Shown here: piece by piece, positions 23,925 to 35,004 of the stretch | How positions within the stretch are numbered: the first letter of the stretch is position 1 | Layout: each line of letters starts with the position of its first letter | Assembly: GCA_965153355.1 (NCBI GenBank) | Contig: OZ231126.1 | Coordinates: forward strand, 70,370,001 to 70,434,000 | Length of the DNA: 64,000 bases | From: Flaccisagitta enflata | Lineage: Eukaryota; Chaetognatha; Sagittoidea; Aphragmophora | Reading direction: 5' to 3' | Notes under the pieces: generated by a model | What the model saw: only the letters and a program-made list of their open reading frames with translations | Databases searched by the model: none | What the model was told of the DNA's origin: nothing | Translations under genes and position numbers: made by a program

Positions 23925-24640
23925 CTCTCCTTTTTGGGCAGCAGCTTTCACATATGCAGAAATTTCTCCTTCTTCTCCTCCTCCTCCTCCTCCTCCTCCT
24001 CCTCCTCCTCCTCCTCCTCCTCCTCCTCCTCCTCCTCTGTCCGTCCGTACCCCCCCAAGCTTCAAGGCCCAAATCCAGGCCTTGAGGCCCAAATCCACGC
24101 CTTGAGGCCAAAAACCCAGCCTTGAGGCTCAAATCCTAGTCTGGCAACCCAGATCCTGACCTGAGACCCATACATCAGCCTTGAAGCCCAAAGCCCTTAC
24201 CTTGAGGCTAAAATTCCAATCTTGTGGCCCAGACCCAAGCCATGAAGCCCAAATCCCAGCCATGAGGCCCAAAACCAAGCCTTGAGGTCTTAAACCCAGC
24301 CTTGAGGCCCAATTCCTGGCCTGGAGGCTTAAATCCCAGCCTTAAGGCCCAAGTCCACACCTTAAGGCCCAAATCCCTGCCTTGAGGCCCAAATCCCTGC
24401 CTTGAGGCCCAAATCCCTGCCTTGAGGCCCAAATCCCAACCTTGATGTCCAAATCCCAACCTTGAGAATCAAAACCTAGCCTTGAGGCCAAAATACCAGC
24501 CTTAAAGTAAAATCCTAGGGCCTTGAGGCCCAAATCCAAGCCCTGAGGCCCAAATACCAGGTTTGAGGCCCAAATTCCAGCTTTGAGGCCAAAATTCCTG
24601 AAACTTACAAAGCACAGGTCATCTGCCCCTTCATCTTTTT
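23925..24640 (+). mobile_element. G2-family element with (CCT)n seed
   Basis: TTTTTGGGCAGCAGC, TTTCACATATGCAGAAATTTC, (CCT)n at 23970-24038, then about 25 units of the CTTGAGGCCCAAATCCCAGC minisatellite to 24600, all in one orientation. It ends CACAGGTCATCTGCCCCTTC. Confidence 0.75.
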
Positions 24641-24649
24641 GTAAATATC

Positions 24650-24862
24650 CCAATGGGAATTCTATGTCTTTTCATTTTTCATCAATTTTCCATACTTTTC
24701 GATAGGAATTCTGTATTTTCCCATCATTTTTCAATTCCCATGCTATTCAATTGGGATTCTACATCTCTTTCATTTATGATCAATTTTCCAAATTATTTTA
24801 TGGGAATTCTATGTTTGTTTCATTTTTTTTGTCAATTTTCCATGGTGTTCAACAGGGATAAC
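24650..24862 (+). repeat. Minisatellite, about 65-bp unit
   Basis: About three units of GGGAATTCTATGT, TTTCATTTTT and TCAATTTTCCAT. The reverse-complement of the same unit forms the core of the G3 element at 54391-54730, so this core is shared between different contexts. Confidence 0.6.
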
Positions 24863-24894
24863 CATCTTGGCCATAAATATAAGCACAGTAGGTA

Positions 24895-25345
24895 CAACAG
24901 CGAATTTTTGAAGGAAAATTAAGTGTTTCACCAAACTTTTGGCATCATTATCAGCACAATAATGGTGTAGGAATGTTTTTAATAGACAAATTGTCTTCAA
25001 AGACACTTGGTGTATACATATTTATCATATTATGACCTCAAAAGTAATTTAAACTATGCAATTCACATAAAAAAAGACAAGGAAATCAAGATTTTAATGA
25101 AATCTTGCTTACATTTTTTATCTTTTCTTGTCGTTTAAATTCTAAGACTTTCAAATGCAGGGAAATTTTGCATTTTCAAAAACATAGTTCTCTCCATAAT
25201 AAGAGAACTATGTTTTTTATTTTCTCCAATCTTAGAATTTAAACAGTGAGAATACTATGGTTCTATTTCATGATTTGATGCAAATTTTGCAATAAAATAA
25301 TAATTGTGACATATTTCAATGATTATTTTGGTATAATCATTCAGT
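24895..25345. repeat. R-family dispersed repeat, copy 1
   Basis: GCGAATTTTTGAAGGAAAAT, CACTTGGTGTATAC, and a hairpin AACATAGTTCTCT/AGAGAACTATGTT near 25182-25216. Other copies: 37015-37500 and 58672-59215. No coding capacity. Confidence 0.6.
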
Positions 25346-25358
25346 TTTATTCATTTCT

Positions 25359-25545
25359 AGAATGTTGCCTTCGGAAGTACGACATAAGTTGAATTATTGA
25401 CCAAATATATCAGACTGCATTTAATATTCAGTATGACAATCATTCTCAATTGGATTTGATGTGGGCTAACCCTATGAGCTTTTGTCGATGTAAATTTATG
25501 TGGCAGTGCACCTTTTTCTAACATAATCATTTCAGTTTTATTTTT
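25359..25545 (-). pseudogene. Tc1-like transposase remnant, internally deleted copy
   Basis: It is the deleted version of the sequence at 25575-25940, sharing ATAAGTTGAATTATTGAC and GGCAGTGCACCTTTTTCT. The block that encodes DLNPIEN in the other copy is missing, along with several 5-14 bp segments. Confidence 0.5.
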
Positions 25546-25574
25546 TCTTTTGCAATTTCCTGACACCCCCAGAC

Positions 25575-25940
25575 ACCATGGCCTGGAAGTACGCCAGTCG
25601 TCATAAGTTGAATTATTGACTAGAAATGAGTATCAAATATATCAGACTGCATTTAATATTCAGTATGACTATGTTGGGCTTCCACCACCACCTGTATTCA
25701 CTTTGGCATTGACTCGTAGAGAGACTGGAGGTATTCTTGAGTGTTGTTGTTTCAAACCATTTATGCGATTCATTTCAGCTCTGCTTTGCATGTTGTTTTT
25801 CTGTGTATCTGCAGGTTTTTGTTTGAATCTTTAAGTTCTCAATTGGATTAAGATCCAAATTGATGTGGGCTAACCCTAGATGAGCTTAACTTGTCGATCT
25901 TACAGTAAATTTAGCGCAGTGTGGCAGTGCACCTTTTTCT
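25575..25940 (-). pseudogene. Tc1/mariner-like transposase C-terminal remnant
   Basis: On the - strand the pieces VHCHTAL, DLNPIENL, and QEYLQSLYESMPK...VVEAQHSHTEY appear in order. They correspond to the APCHTA, SPDLNPIEN, SMPRRIQAVI and GGHTKY blocks of Tc1 transposases. They lie in different frames and are broken by stops (for example after SMPK). About 160 bp separates the blocks, roughly as expected. Confidence 0.7.
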
Positions 25941-26093
25941 ATAAACTAAGAAAAATTTCTCAATCCATATTTGCAAAAGGCAAATGTTTCATTCATTTAG
26001 CTCTCATTTCTAAACGAATAAAGATACAGGAACCAGCTTGATCTCATTTGATAGATTTTTTTTAAGATGCAAATTCTGAAAAAAAAAAATCAT

Positions 26094-26517
26094 CTCTGCA
26101 CGCGACTCTACACCTTGCCATGTTGGTTGGTCGATCCGTCCGTCCATCGGTAAGTCTGTCACATTTTTAAGATTTTGAATTCTTATGGTAATTTATGGTA
26201 ATTTAAGGTACTTTAGGGTACTTAAGGGTACTTAAGGGTACTTCATGGTACTTTAGGGTACTTAAATTACTCTAGGTACTTATGGTGCATTAGGGTAATT
26301 TTGGCTATTGTTGGGTATTTTTGGGTATTTTTGGGTATTTTTGGTAATTTTCGGGTATTTTTGGGTATTTTGGGTATGCTATCATATTGTATCGTATCAT
26401 TATTGTATCAATATCGTATCGATATTGCATTAGTAATGTATCAATACATATTGCACGGCCTCTTTTACTCTTTTGTCATTTCCTGACGCACGCGACTGTT
26501 GCCTTCTTGGGCTTGTT
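26094..26517 (-). mobile_element. H-family element with GGTACTTTAGG and GATATTG cores
   Basis: CACGCGACTCTACACCTTGCC, (GGTC/GTCC) tetramers, then TTTAGGGTACTTAAGGG units (26195-26290), TTTTGGGTATT units (26300-26378) and GTATCGATATTG units (26385-26450). It ends ACGCACGCGACTGTTGCC and GGGCTTGTTTT. It is the inverse partner of 19686-20109. Confidence 0.7.
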
Positions 26518-26588
26518 TTCCTATAGTCTATAAAATACCAAACGTTTCGATTCATAGAAATCCGCCGGAGCGGGATTTGGGTGTACCT

Positions 26589-27831
26589 TAGCTTGTACCG
26601 AAATGACAACAAACAATAAAATTAGAATTCTACAAGTAGTTCTTGTTGTGGGGCTGTCTTGGGCTTCTAATGACATCAATTTCAGTTTGAAAATTTTGCA
26701 TCTTGCTGGCCGCGCCTTACCTTGAAATTTCCTTTAGCCTATAACTATGGCAAAAAAAAAAAGCGAACAACTTGTTTGTCAATGTTTCACATACAAGCAA
26801 TGAGAAAAAAACATCAAAATCCATGACCATTTTAAAGATCTGCGAAAGATCTTTCAAGTGAGACCTTGCTGGATGTTCTAGCTCTATCTGTTTAGAAATG
26901 GCATTAGAATGAAGACAGGTGGTCAAGAATTTGGAAATTCACTACGCCACTTTCATGGGTTATCTTTATTCTAACATAAAAACTAAACGCATTGAGTTAA
27001 AAAATCATTCTTGGCGCCATTTTAAAGAAAATTTAAAGCTCTTTAATTTGCTCATGGATAACGAGTAGCTAAGACAATCCTGAGCTGCATTATTGAAAAA
27101 AACGGAAAGTCTAAAATCGCTCATTGGAAAAAAAGTTGAAATAAGCACTTTTTTCAATCGGCGATTTTTTTCTTCAAACCATTGCCATTTCTAAACGAAT
27201 AAAGCTACAATGACCAGCAATGTCGCATTTGGAAGATTTTTTGCAGAGCTTTAAAACGGTCATGGATTTTTATGGTTCAGGCCCATAGTTGAGCAGAAAC
27301 TAGCAAAACAAAGTGTTCGCTTTTTTTCTTTGCCATAGTTAGGAAACAAAAAAATACAAGTTACTAAAATCCCATTTTTGACTACATATTTGAAATCTGC
27401 ATGAAAAACTGATAATTGAAAGTGCTCCCCTTTTTTCAAAATTCCTTCGGGATCATAGTCAAAATTCATCTTGAAGATATGACAAAAAGGTAAGATTGGC
27501 GATTTTACAAAGAAATAAAAGAGAAAGGTAAGTTTTGCAAACTTTGACGCTTATTTTGAGCACCTTCTAGTTGGAATATTGAAAAAAGGAAAGCACTTTC
27601 AATTAGCAGTTTTTTCTGCAGATTTCAAATCTGCTGTCAAAACAGATATCTAAGCACTTTGAAATTTTTGGTTCCCCATAGAGGTAGGTTTTACCAAGGG
27701 TGAGACGCGGAAAGCTTAAAGTAGGATTTGAGTAGCAAAACTGATCTTAACAGGAGCTCAAGACAACCCCACAGCTTAAAGTGCATGTGGAATGCCTAAT
27801 TTATCACTTTTTGTCATTTAGGTACAAGCTA
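26589..27831. mobile_element. hAT-type foldback, 1243 bp
   Basis: Inverted ends TAGCTTGTACCGAAATGAC and GTCATTTAGGTACAAGCTA. Both flanks carry the perfect 8-bp duplication GTGTACCT (26581-26588, 27832-27839). An 8-bp target duplication is typical of hAT elements. The interior holds inverted modules including two copies of the K motif (26800-26915 and 27185-27275). No transposase. Confidence 0.85.
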
Positions 27832-27859
27832 GTGTACCTACTTGCCTAATAATTAAAAA

Positions 27860-28135
27860 TTGAAAATATACTTAATTGAAACCATAGTGTTTGTCATTAT
27901 CCACCCACCGCAACATCCATCCTCCCCATCAACATCCCGTTTCTCCGTCATGTCATACAATTTCACACAATTGACAACCTTCGGGGATTGTGAGAGGAAA
28001 ACGACGACGGCTTATTCCCAATCTGACGCTTCTCTCAAATCTATTTACATTTTGAAGCCGAAAGCCGAGAGAGATGTCTTGTCAATGAGCGGTTATGAAA
28101 GAAATACATTCATCGAAAAAATGTTCAATATATAA
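27860..28135 (+). CDS. Hypothetical ORF, 91 aa
   Basis: MKIYLIETIVFVIIHPPQHP at the N-terminus, then a non-repetitive part with TTFGDCERKTTTAYSQSDAS and KPKAERDVLSMSGYERNTF. Codon choice in the second half looks coding-like. No homolog is recognised. It ends 98 bp before the (TTG)n array and could be a terminal exon. Confidence 0.25.
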   Translation: MKIYLIETIVFVIIHPPQHPSSPSTSRFSVMSYNFTQLTTFGDCERKTTTAYSQSDASLKSIYILKPKAERDVLSMSGYERNTFIEKMFNI

Positions 28136-28232
28136 AAGAAGATTCCCGTAGGACAGGTTCTAGAGGGGGCAAACAAATTCAATCTGTGTAAGATGAAATC
28201 TATGTTTGCTATTGTGGAGAATTCTGAAAAGA

Positions 28233-28958
<726 letters not shown>

Positions 28959-29325
28959 TCGTTGTTGTCTACATCTCACACACTTGAAATAACGATAGAA
29001 ATCTTTCCGCTCGGATCAACTTCAGAGAAAAAAGGCACTCAATTGTGTTGACGCGAAACCCGTCAAAAAAAAAGAAAAGAAAAAGCCCCATAAGAAAAAG
29101 TCGCGTACAAGCCGTACATCGCCTCGGGGTCATGAATCACTGAGTAATCAACGTAATTCCAGGAATACAAAACAGAGGAAACAAATCAAGGGGCAGATCT
29201 CGCGTTGCAAGTCACAATCACCCACGGACCACGGTTAGTGGCCAAGGACGAGGGGGTAAAGTAGAACGGGAAGAACTCTTGATAGGCCGTTTTCGATTGT
29301 TGCTTCTGTAATAAATCTGATTTGT

Positions 29326-29499
29326 TTTTTTAGTCGCGGACGAGCGACTCTATAAGAGGCTTTGTCCGTCCGTCCGTCCATCCGTTGGTCCGTTGGTCCG
29401 TTGGTCCGTCGGTGAGCACAAGTCGAATAGAGGGAAAACCAGCTTTTCCACCCCTGCCCACCCGCACGCGACTGGGGTAGCCGTGTATCCGGCCTTGTT
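29326..29499 (-). mobile_element. H-family element, GTGAGCAC subtype
   Basis: Hairpin AGTCGCGGACGAGCGACT, CTATAAGAGGCTTTGTC, (GTCC/GTTG) tetramers, then a unique 60-bp middle (GTGAGCACAAGTCGAATAG) and the canonical CCCACCCGCACGCGACTGGG to GGCCTTGTT end. The middle module is different from that of other copies. Confidence 0.75.
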
Positions 29500-29577
29500 T
29501 TCTGTTATAGCCGATATAGGAAATTAGAATAAAACAGTTGAAGGAACTATGTGAATTTGCGGGGTCTAACTGTACCA
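29500..29577. mobile_element. pogo-like MITE fragment
   Basis: TGTTATAGCCGATATAGGAA, AGTTGAAGGAACT, and GGGGTCTAACTGTA resemble parts of the elements at 11479-11658 and 52235-52578. Only a fragment. Confidence 0.35.
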
Positions 29578-29616
29578 TGTTCTTTCAAATTCACCATTCT
29601 CGCGACGACACAAAGG

Positions 29617-30472
29617 GGGCGTTTCTAGTTAGACACTAGCTTGTACCTAAATGACGATAAGTGATAAATTTGGTATTCTACATGCACTTTATGCTGTGGG
29701 GCTGTCTTGGGCTCATGTTAAGATCAGTTTTGCCACTAGAATCCTACTATAAGCTTTCCGCGTCTTACCTTTGGTAAAACCTACCTCTATGGGGAACCAA
29801 AAATTTCAAAATGCTTAAATGTCTGTTTTGACTGCAGATTTGAAATCTGCAGAAAAAACTGTTAATTGAAAGTGCTTTCCTTTTTTCAAAATTCCGACTA
29901 GAAGGTGCTTGAAATAAGAGTTGAAGTTTGCAAAACTTACACTTCTCTATGATCCCGAAGGAATTTTGAAAAAAGAAAAGCACTTTCAATTATCAGTTTT
30001 TCATGCAGATTTCAAATATGCAGTCAAAAATGGGATTTTAGTAACTTGAATTTTTTGGTTTCCTATAGGCTAAAGGAAATTTCAAGGTAAGGCGCGGCCA
30101 GCAAGATGCAAAATTTTCAAACTGCAATTGATGTCATTAGAAGCCCTAGACAGCCCCACAACAAGAACTACTTGTAGAATTCTGATTTTATTGTTTATTG
30201 TCATTTCGGTACAAGCTATTAGACACACATATGTTTTTAATGGGCCACTTGGTCGCTCGCTACGTTCGTTCACTTGCACCACTCAATTCGCTCACCTGCT
30301 ATGCAGTAATCCGCTTCACTGTACTTGCTTCACTTGCTTGCTCCATTCACAGGCTCGCTGACTCACTTTGCTCATTCCCTCATGGGACAGTGAAATTCAT
30401 TAATGTGTATTTATGCTGTAAACGCGTTCAATGGGAACAAACGCGTTTTTCATCTTCACTAGAAACACGCCC
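29617..30472 (+). mobile_element. C-family MITE, copy 3, interrupted
   Basis: GGGGCGTTTCTAGT at the left and ACTAGAAACACGCCC at the right. The interior CGCTC-rich block at 30250-30380 is more decayed than in copies 1 and 2. The hAT-type element at 29637-30218 is inserted 20 bp inside its left end. Confidence 0.7.
29637..30218. mobile_element. hAT-type foldback, 582 bp
   Basis: Inverted ends TAGCTTGTACCTAAATGAC and GTCATTTCGGTACAAGCTA, with the perfect duplication TTAGACAC on both sides (29629-29636, 30219-30226). It is a shorter relative of 26589-27831. Its halves match the outer arms of that element, while most of that element's interior is missing here. Confidence 0.88.
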
Positions 30473-30831
30473 GAAATTGCGCAGAAACCTCAATTAGTTC
30501 TTGTTATCATCAAACATATGTCGTTAATTAAGATTCAAGAGTAAGAAAAAAAAACCGAAACGTGGTCTTTGTCACCTTCTTTAAAGGATTAAAAATAGAT
30601 GTTATCGGCAAAGAAAGAAAGCCTTTGATGTTATTAACAAAATCGTTTCATTCATATTCTTCAATCTAGGCGTTCTCTCATCAAGCCGAAATCTTTTTTA
30701 TTTAATAAGAGAAAGAAAGGGTAAGATGGGCATAGTCGCGTGCTACTTTCGGTGATGCAAAATATTGGACCTACCGTATGTCTGCCAGATTACCTAGAAA
30801 AGCCAAATTTGTACATCGCCTAGTTAAAATG
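30473..30831. other. Unannotated stretch
   Basis: AT-rich, no ORF, RNA or repeat recognised. A stray CATAGTCGCGTGCTAC at about 30730 resembles a hairpin half of the H family. Confidence 0.4.
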
Positions 30832-31028
30832 TTTTAGTCGCGTGCACGCTACTCTACACCCCGCTTTGTCCGTCCGTCCGTCGGTCGGTCTGTCTGTCGG
30901 TCCGTCACACTTTTACTTTTTTTATCAATTTTATTTCCTCAAGTCATTTTAAGTCATTTAAGAGTATACTAAGTCATTCTAAGTCATCATGTAAGTCTCG
31001 CACGCGACTCATAGGTGTTGGCCTTGTT
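30832..31028 (-). mobile_element. H-family element with AAGTCATTTTA core
   Basis: AGTCGCGTGCACGCTACT imperfect hairpin, (GTCC/GTCG) tetramers, CACACTTTTACTTTTTTTATC, four or five AAGTCATTTTA units, then CTCGCACGCGACTCATAGG and TGTTGGCCTTGTT. A compact version of 12102-12680. Confidence 0.75.
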
Positions 31029-31199
31029 CCTTCGCATAGCTGCTTTCATATGAACCATCGCGCGACTATCGAGTCATTCAGGTACCATCTTTAATTATAT
31101 TTCTATCATGCAAATTCTGTCTTTCTTGTACAGATCAATGGAAACTTCAAAGCTACCCTAAAGATGATTCCTGATTGATTTGAAAATTGCTCAATGACT

Positions 31200-31338
31200 C
31201 ATTTTATAAGTCTCGTGAGGTTGGGCAGGGGCAGTTGACACCAGAAACCAGCAGACTAACAAGACTGACAGATTGACGGACTGACGGACCAATGGAACGA
31301 AACAGAGCAACATAGAAAGTCGCGTGCACGCAATTCAT
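31200..31338 (+). mobile_element. H-family fragment, degenerate
   Basis: GTCTCGTGAGGTTGGGCAGG, (ACTGACGG)n, and AAAGTCGCGTGCACGCAATT. The AACAAGGCC end is missing. Confidence 0.45.
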
Positions 31339-31924
31339 CCGCTGACGCTTTTATTTCTGTTTATCATCTCTCTCACCGAAAAATGAAGAAAACCTCGAGT
31401 CCAGAGAGGAATTCTTTCAATGAGAGCGAAGGCGAGAATCAAGAAGGTTAATGAAGCGTACTCCATGCGGATACATAGTGGGAATCAACTCAAGAAGTCT
31501 CTGACATAAACTTCATGATCCACATGTCTGTCTTTCTGTCAATCTGTCTTTATTTCCGACTATCTGACTTCCTTTCTTCCTTTTTTTCACTTTTTCTGTT
31601 AATTGGGAAAAAAATCGAAAAACGTTTTTCGATTTTTTGAGTTCCGGATTAGGAATTAATGTTTCCCTTTTTCGGTTGAGACAATTTGGGGAAGTTGAGT
31701 CAGAACTAGGCTCGCCCGTGGCTGGGGTTGAAATTGGTACAGGGTGAAAGAGGGCACTTTTTTACACCTTCTGGAAAAAAGCAGGGCACTGTGGGACCGA
31801 TACTTTAGGCGCTATGAATTTTTTAATCTTTTTTTATTTTTTCACATTTTCCGCATTTTTTTTGAAAATCTTTATTTTTCATCGATCTCAATTTTTAGCC
31901 CTAAGTAACAACAAAAATGAGTTC
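31339..31924. other. Mostly unannotated; one small ORF
   Basis: ATG at 31383 opens 22 codons (MKKTSSPERNSFNESEGENQ) that end near GAAG|GTTAAT. Unsupported. The rest is AT-rich with no repeat family recognised. Confidence 0.3.
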
Positions 31925-32508
31925 AGCAGAGGGCAGAGGGAGGGAGGGAGAGGGAGGGAAGGAGAGGGAGGAAGAGAGAGGGAAGGAGAGGGAGGGAAAG
32001 AGAGGGAGGGAAGGAGGGACAGGATTTTTCATCGATCTCAATTTTGGGCTCTAAGAAACAACAAAAATAAGTTCAGCAGAGGGCTGAGGGAGGGAGAGAG
32101 GGAGAGAGAGGGAGGGGGAGGGAGGGAGGGAGAGGGGGAGAGAGAGGGGGGAGGGAGGAGGGAGGGGGAGGGGATGGAGAGGGGAGTGAGGAGCAGGGGA
32201 AGTGGTGGGAGAGGGAAGGAGAGACAGGTGAGGGTAGAGAGAGGGAGGGAGATAGAGGGAGTGAGAGGGAGGGAGAGGGAAGGGGGGAAGCGAGAGTGGG
32301 AGGAGATGGCGAGGCGGGAGTGGAGAGAAAAGAGGGAGAGTGGGTGGAAGGAGGAAGAGAATGAAAGAGGGAGGGAGAGAGAGAGAGGGAGGGAGAGGGG
32401 GAGGGACAGAGGGAGGGAGGGAGGAAGAGAGGGAGGGAGAGAGGGAGGGAGAGATGGAGGGAGCAAAGGATGGAGAGAGAGAGACATAGAGAGAGAAGGT
32501 GAGAGACT
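31925..32508 (+). repeat. Polypurine (GGGA/GAGA)n tract, about 580 bp
   Basis: Almost only A and G on the + strand, apart from a T/C-bearing insert (TTTTTCATCGATCTCAATTT, 32025-32060). That insert duplicates 31876-31898, so the array is a partial tandem duplication. The tract runs directly into (CA)n at 32511. Confidence 0.95.

Positions 32509-32510
<2 letters not shown>

Positions 32511-32569
<59 letters not shown>
32511..32569 (+). repeat. (CA)n microsatellite
   Basis: About 29 CA units joined to the polypurine tract. Confidence 0.95.
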
Positions 32570-32571
<2 letters not shown>

Positions 32572-32960
32572 GCTTGTGAATAAAATGAGGAGAAAGAAAA
32601 AATTGAAAAAAACAAAAGCAATTTTACGATTTTTTTCCGGTCGGCGAGAGCCGCCTTTACTGGTATGAGTGTCTGATTGCCTTTCTGTCTCTCTGTTTTT
32701 CTCTGTCTTTAAGTGAATTTTTGTGTGTGTCTGTCTTTCTCTGTCTCTGTCTCTGTAAAATTTGAGATTCTATTTATGAGACACATAAAAATCACCTTGG
32801 CCAAGACTTTTTAAAAACGTGACTTTCGCTCTTGAAAGTAAGAAAATGAAATTGAGGATTGAAATTGATGAAATTTAATCGGCGTGGAGAAGAGGGCGAA
32901 ACCAGAGGGAGTATGATAATGTTAGTTCAGGCACAAACATTCAATGGATAGATAAACCAG

Positions 32961-32963
<3 letters not shown>

Positions 32964-33029
<66 letters not shown>
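32964..33029 (+). repeat. (CT)n microsatellite
   Basis: About 32 CT units. It lies 36 bp before a small candidate ORF and could act as a polypyrimidine tract, but no AG acceptor follows in a good position. Confidence 0.95.
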
Positions 33030-33032
<3 letters not shown>

Positions 33033-33065
33033 AACATGTACATATATAGACAGAAGCAGACAAAG

Positions 33066-33203
33066 ATGGTAGACCAAAAATCAGATTCTCACGTGCCGCG
33101 CAGACAACGTTCACGTACAATAACGAGCAATTTTTGGAGGCAATTGAGAAAAATCGGTAAAGCGATTATCCATTTTGAAGACGCTGTGACTGTAAAAGCG
33201 TAA
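33066..33203 (+). CDS. Hypothetical small ORF, 45 aa
   Basis: ATG in the favourable context AAAGATGG. Sequence MVDQKSDSHVPRRQRSRTIT then SNFWRQLRKIGKAIIHFEDA, ending in TAA. It is basic and non-repetitive, and CG|GTAAAG inside (about 33156) could be a donor. No homolog recognised. Confidence 0.25.
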   Translation: MVDQKSDSHVPRRQRSRTITSNFWRQLRKIGKAIIHFEDAVTVKA

Positions 33204-33229
33204 AAAAGCGATAAATTGCTTCTTTTGGG

Positions 33230-33231
33230 GT

Positions 33232-33271
<40 letters not shown>

Positions 33272-34009
33272 GGTGGTGGTGGTGGTGGTGGTGGTGGTGT
33301 GGTGGTGGTGGTGGTGGTGGTGGTGTGGTGGTGGTGGTGGTGGTGGTGGTGGTGGTGGTGGTGGTGGTGGTGGTGGTGTGGTGGTGGGTGTGGTGTGGTG
33401 GGTGGTGGTGGTGGTGGTGGTGGTGGTGGTGGTGGTGGTGGTGGTGTGGGTGGTGGTGGTGGTGGTGGTGGTGGTGGTGGTGGGTGGTGTATGGTGTGTG
33501 TGTTGTGGTGGTGGTGGTGGTGGTGGTGGTGGTGGTGATGGTGGTGGTGGTGGTGGTGGTGGTGGTGGTGGTGGTGGTGGTGGTGGTGGTGGTGGTGGTG
33601 GTGGTGGTGGTGGTGGTGGTGGTGGTGGTGGTGGTGGTGGTGGTGGTGGTGGTGGTGGTGGTGGTGGTGGTGGTGGTGGTGGTGGTGGTGGTGGTGGTGG
33701 TGGTGGTGGTGGTGGTGGTGGTGGTGGTGGTGGTGGTGGTGGTGGTGGTGGTGGTGGTGGTGGTGTTGGTGGTGTTGGTGGTGTTGGTGGTGTTGGTGGG
33801 TTGGTGGTGTTGGTGGTGGTGGTGGTGGTGGTGGTGGTGGTGGTGTTGGTGGTGTTGGTGGTGTTGGTGGTGTTGGTGGTGTTGGTGGTGTTGGTGGTGT
33901 TGGTGGTGTTGGTGGTGTTGGTGGTGTTGGTGGTGTTGGTGTTGGTGGTGTTGGTGGTGTTGGTGGTGTTGGTGGTGTTGGTGGTGTTGGTGGTGGTGGT
34001 GGTGGTGGT
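33230..34009 (+). repeat. (GTC)n-(GTG)n-(GTTGGTG)n triplet array, 780 bp
   Basis: Starts with GTC triplets (33232-33270), continues as GTG with phase-shifting single-base gains and losses (33298-33540), then 220 bp of pure GGT, and ends in a higher-order TTGGTGGTG unit (33764-33990). Apparent 300-codon frames are repeat artefacts. Confidence 0.97.
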
Positions 34010-34230
34010 GAAAAAACGATGGCGAACTAGCAAGTTCTCGAGACAACGTCGCGTGCACTGGCAGTTCCAAACAAAAAGTTTCAAAAGATGATTTTGCCAA
34101 GAAGCGCAAAATTGTCTATAAATTCACTGCAATATCATGAAAAATTAAACAAAAACACTCAAAATAGACTTCTAATCATGTGCTTTAACTTTATGGCAAT
34201 AATATAGGCAGAACTGCCGAAAAAAATCAA
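34010..34230. other. Unannotated stretch
   Basis: AT-rich except for a short basic open stretch at 34011-34090 (KKRWRTSKFSRQRRVHWQF, + strand), which runs out of the GTG array. No support for a gene. Confidence 0.35.
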
Positions 34231-34290
34231 TTTTGTGACGGACGGACGCTACGGTTGGACGGACGGTTGGACGGACACGGTACAGTTACG
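34231..34290 (+). mobile_element. H-family core fragment
   Basis: TTTTGTGACGGACGG, CTACGGTTGGACGG tetramers and GGACACGGTAC. Hairpin absent. Confidence 0.35.
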
Positions 34291-34317
34291 AAAGACGAGC
34301 TCTTAACCTTTCTCAAT

Positions 34318-34487
34318 TGTTGTTATTGTTAAATTCCGCTCTGACGGATTTCAAATGAGTGATAAATCTCAATTATTAGAGTCAATAGAGGAGACAAGAA
34401 GAAAACAAGTTGAAGAAACTGTGACTTTTCATTCATTACAGTCGGAATTCTGTTTGTGGCGTTTACGTTTGAGCAGGATTCAACTGA
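34318..34487. mobile_element. pogo-like MITE, decayed
   Basis: AATTCCGCTCTGACGGATTTC at the left, GTCGGAATTCTGTTTGTGGC and GAGCAGGATTCAACTG at the right. Relative of 11479-11658. Confidence 0.45.
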
Positions 34488-34499
34488 ATCATGTTCGAA

Positions 34500-34592
34500 G
34501 AATTCAAAAATGTGACGGACCGACGGACGGACGGACGGACCGACCTACCGACCAACACGGCAAGGTGTAGAGTCGCGTATCCGCGACTAAGA
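34500..34592 (+). mobile_element. H-family 3' half, GGAC-type
   Basis: AATTCAAAAATGTGACGG, ACGG/ACCG/ACCT core, CACGGCAAGGTGTAGAG and AGTCGCGTATCCGCGACTAAG. Confidence 0.6.
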
Positions 34593-34599
34593 CTATTTC

Positions 34600-34815
34600 A
34601 AATTTTTTTTGCTGAACTGATTTTGAAGATTTTTAAGTTTTCTTACATTCTAAATCAATTCCCGGTTTGTATCTCAAACCGTTCAGAAGTTACATTGGAG
34701 CCAAAAAAAAAATCTCTTTAAAAGTCTTAAACTGGTCTAAGATTTTGATTAAACATTTTGAAATTCAATATAATGGAATGACATTTAAAAGTGCGGCTTT
34801 TTTATTGATTCGCGC
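34600..34815 (+). repeat. Decayed relative of the 53152-53557 MITE
   Basis: It shares TGTATCTCAAACCGTT, AAGATTTTGATTAA and AAAAGTGCGGCTTTTTTATT with the intact MITE, in the same order. The left terminal repeat is not recognisable. Confidence 0.5.
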
Positions 34816-35004
34816 AATAAAAGTTCTTTTGGAATTTTTTTCCCACAACTCACCGATAACTGTCCTCAATGAAGAAAAAAATCTTTTTCCTGTTTGCCTG
34901 AAATTCTGGTAATGGTTCAAAGACGATCTGCGAGCGTCATATGTCTTCCAGGCAATCTGACTTTCCTCCATCTTTTATACATCGTTCAGCCCAAATCATG
35001 CGTC

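Noticed and set aside
21865-24600. CRISPR-like regular repeats in the G2 elements
   Set aside because: Units of 20 bp are contiguous, imperfect and without unique spacers.
33090-33160. Homeodomain-like start (TTFTYNNEQFLEAIEKN in a + frame)
   Set aside because: The resemblance needs an insertion, has no helix 2 or 3 downstream, and lies in a different frame from the ATG ORF at 33066.
33089-34109. Pro-, Thr-, His- and Gly-rich frames of about 330 codons
   Set aside because: Triplet-array artefacts with no unique domain; short unique ends are not supported.
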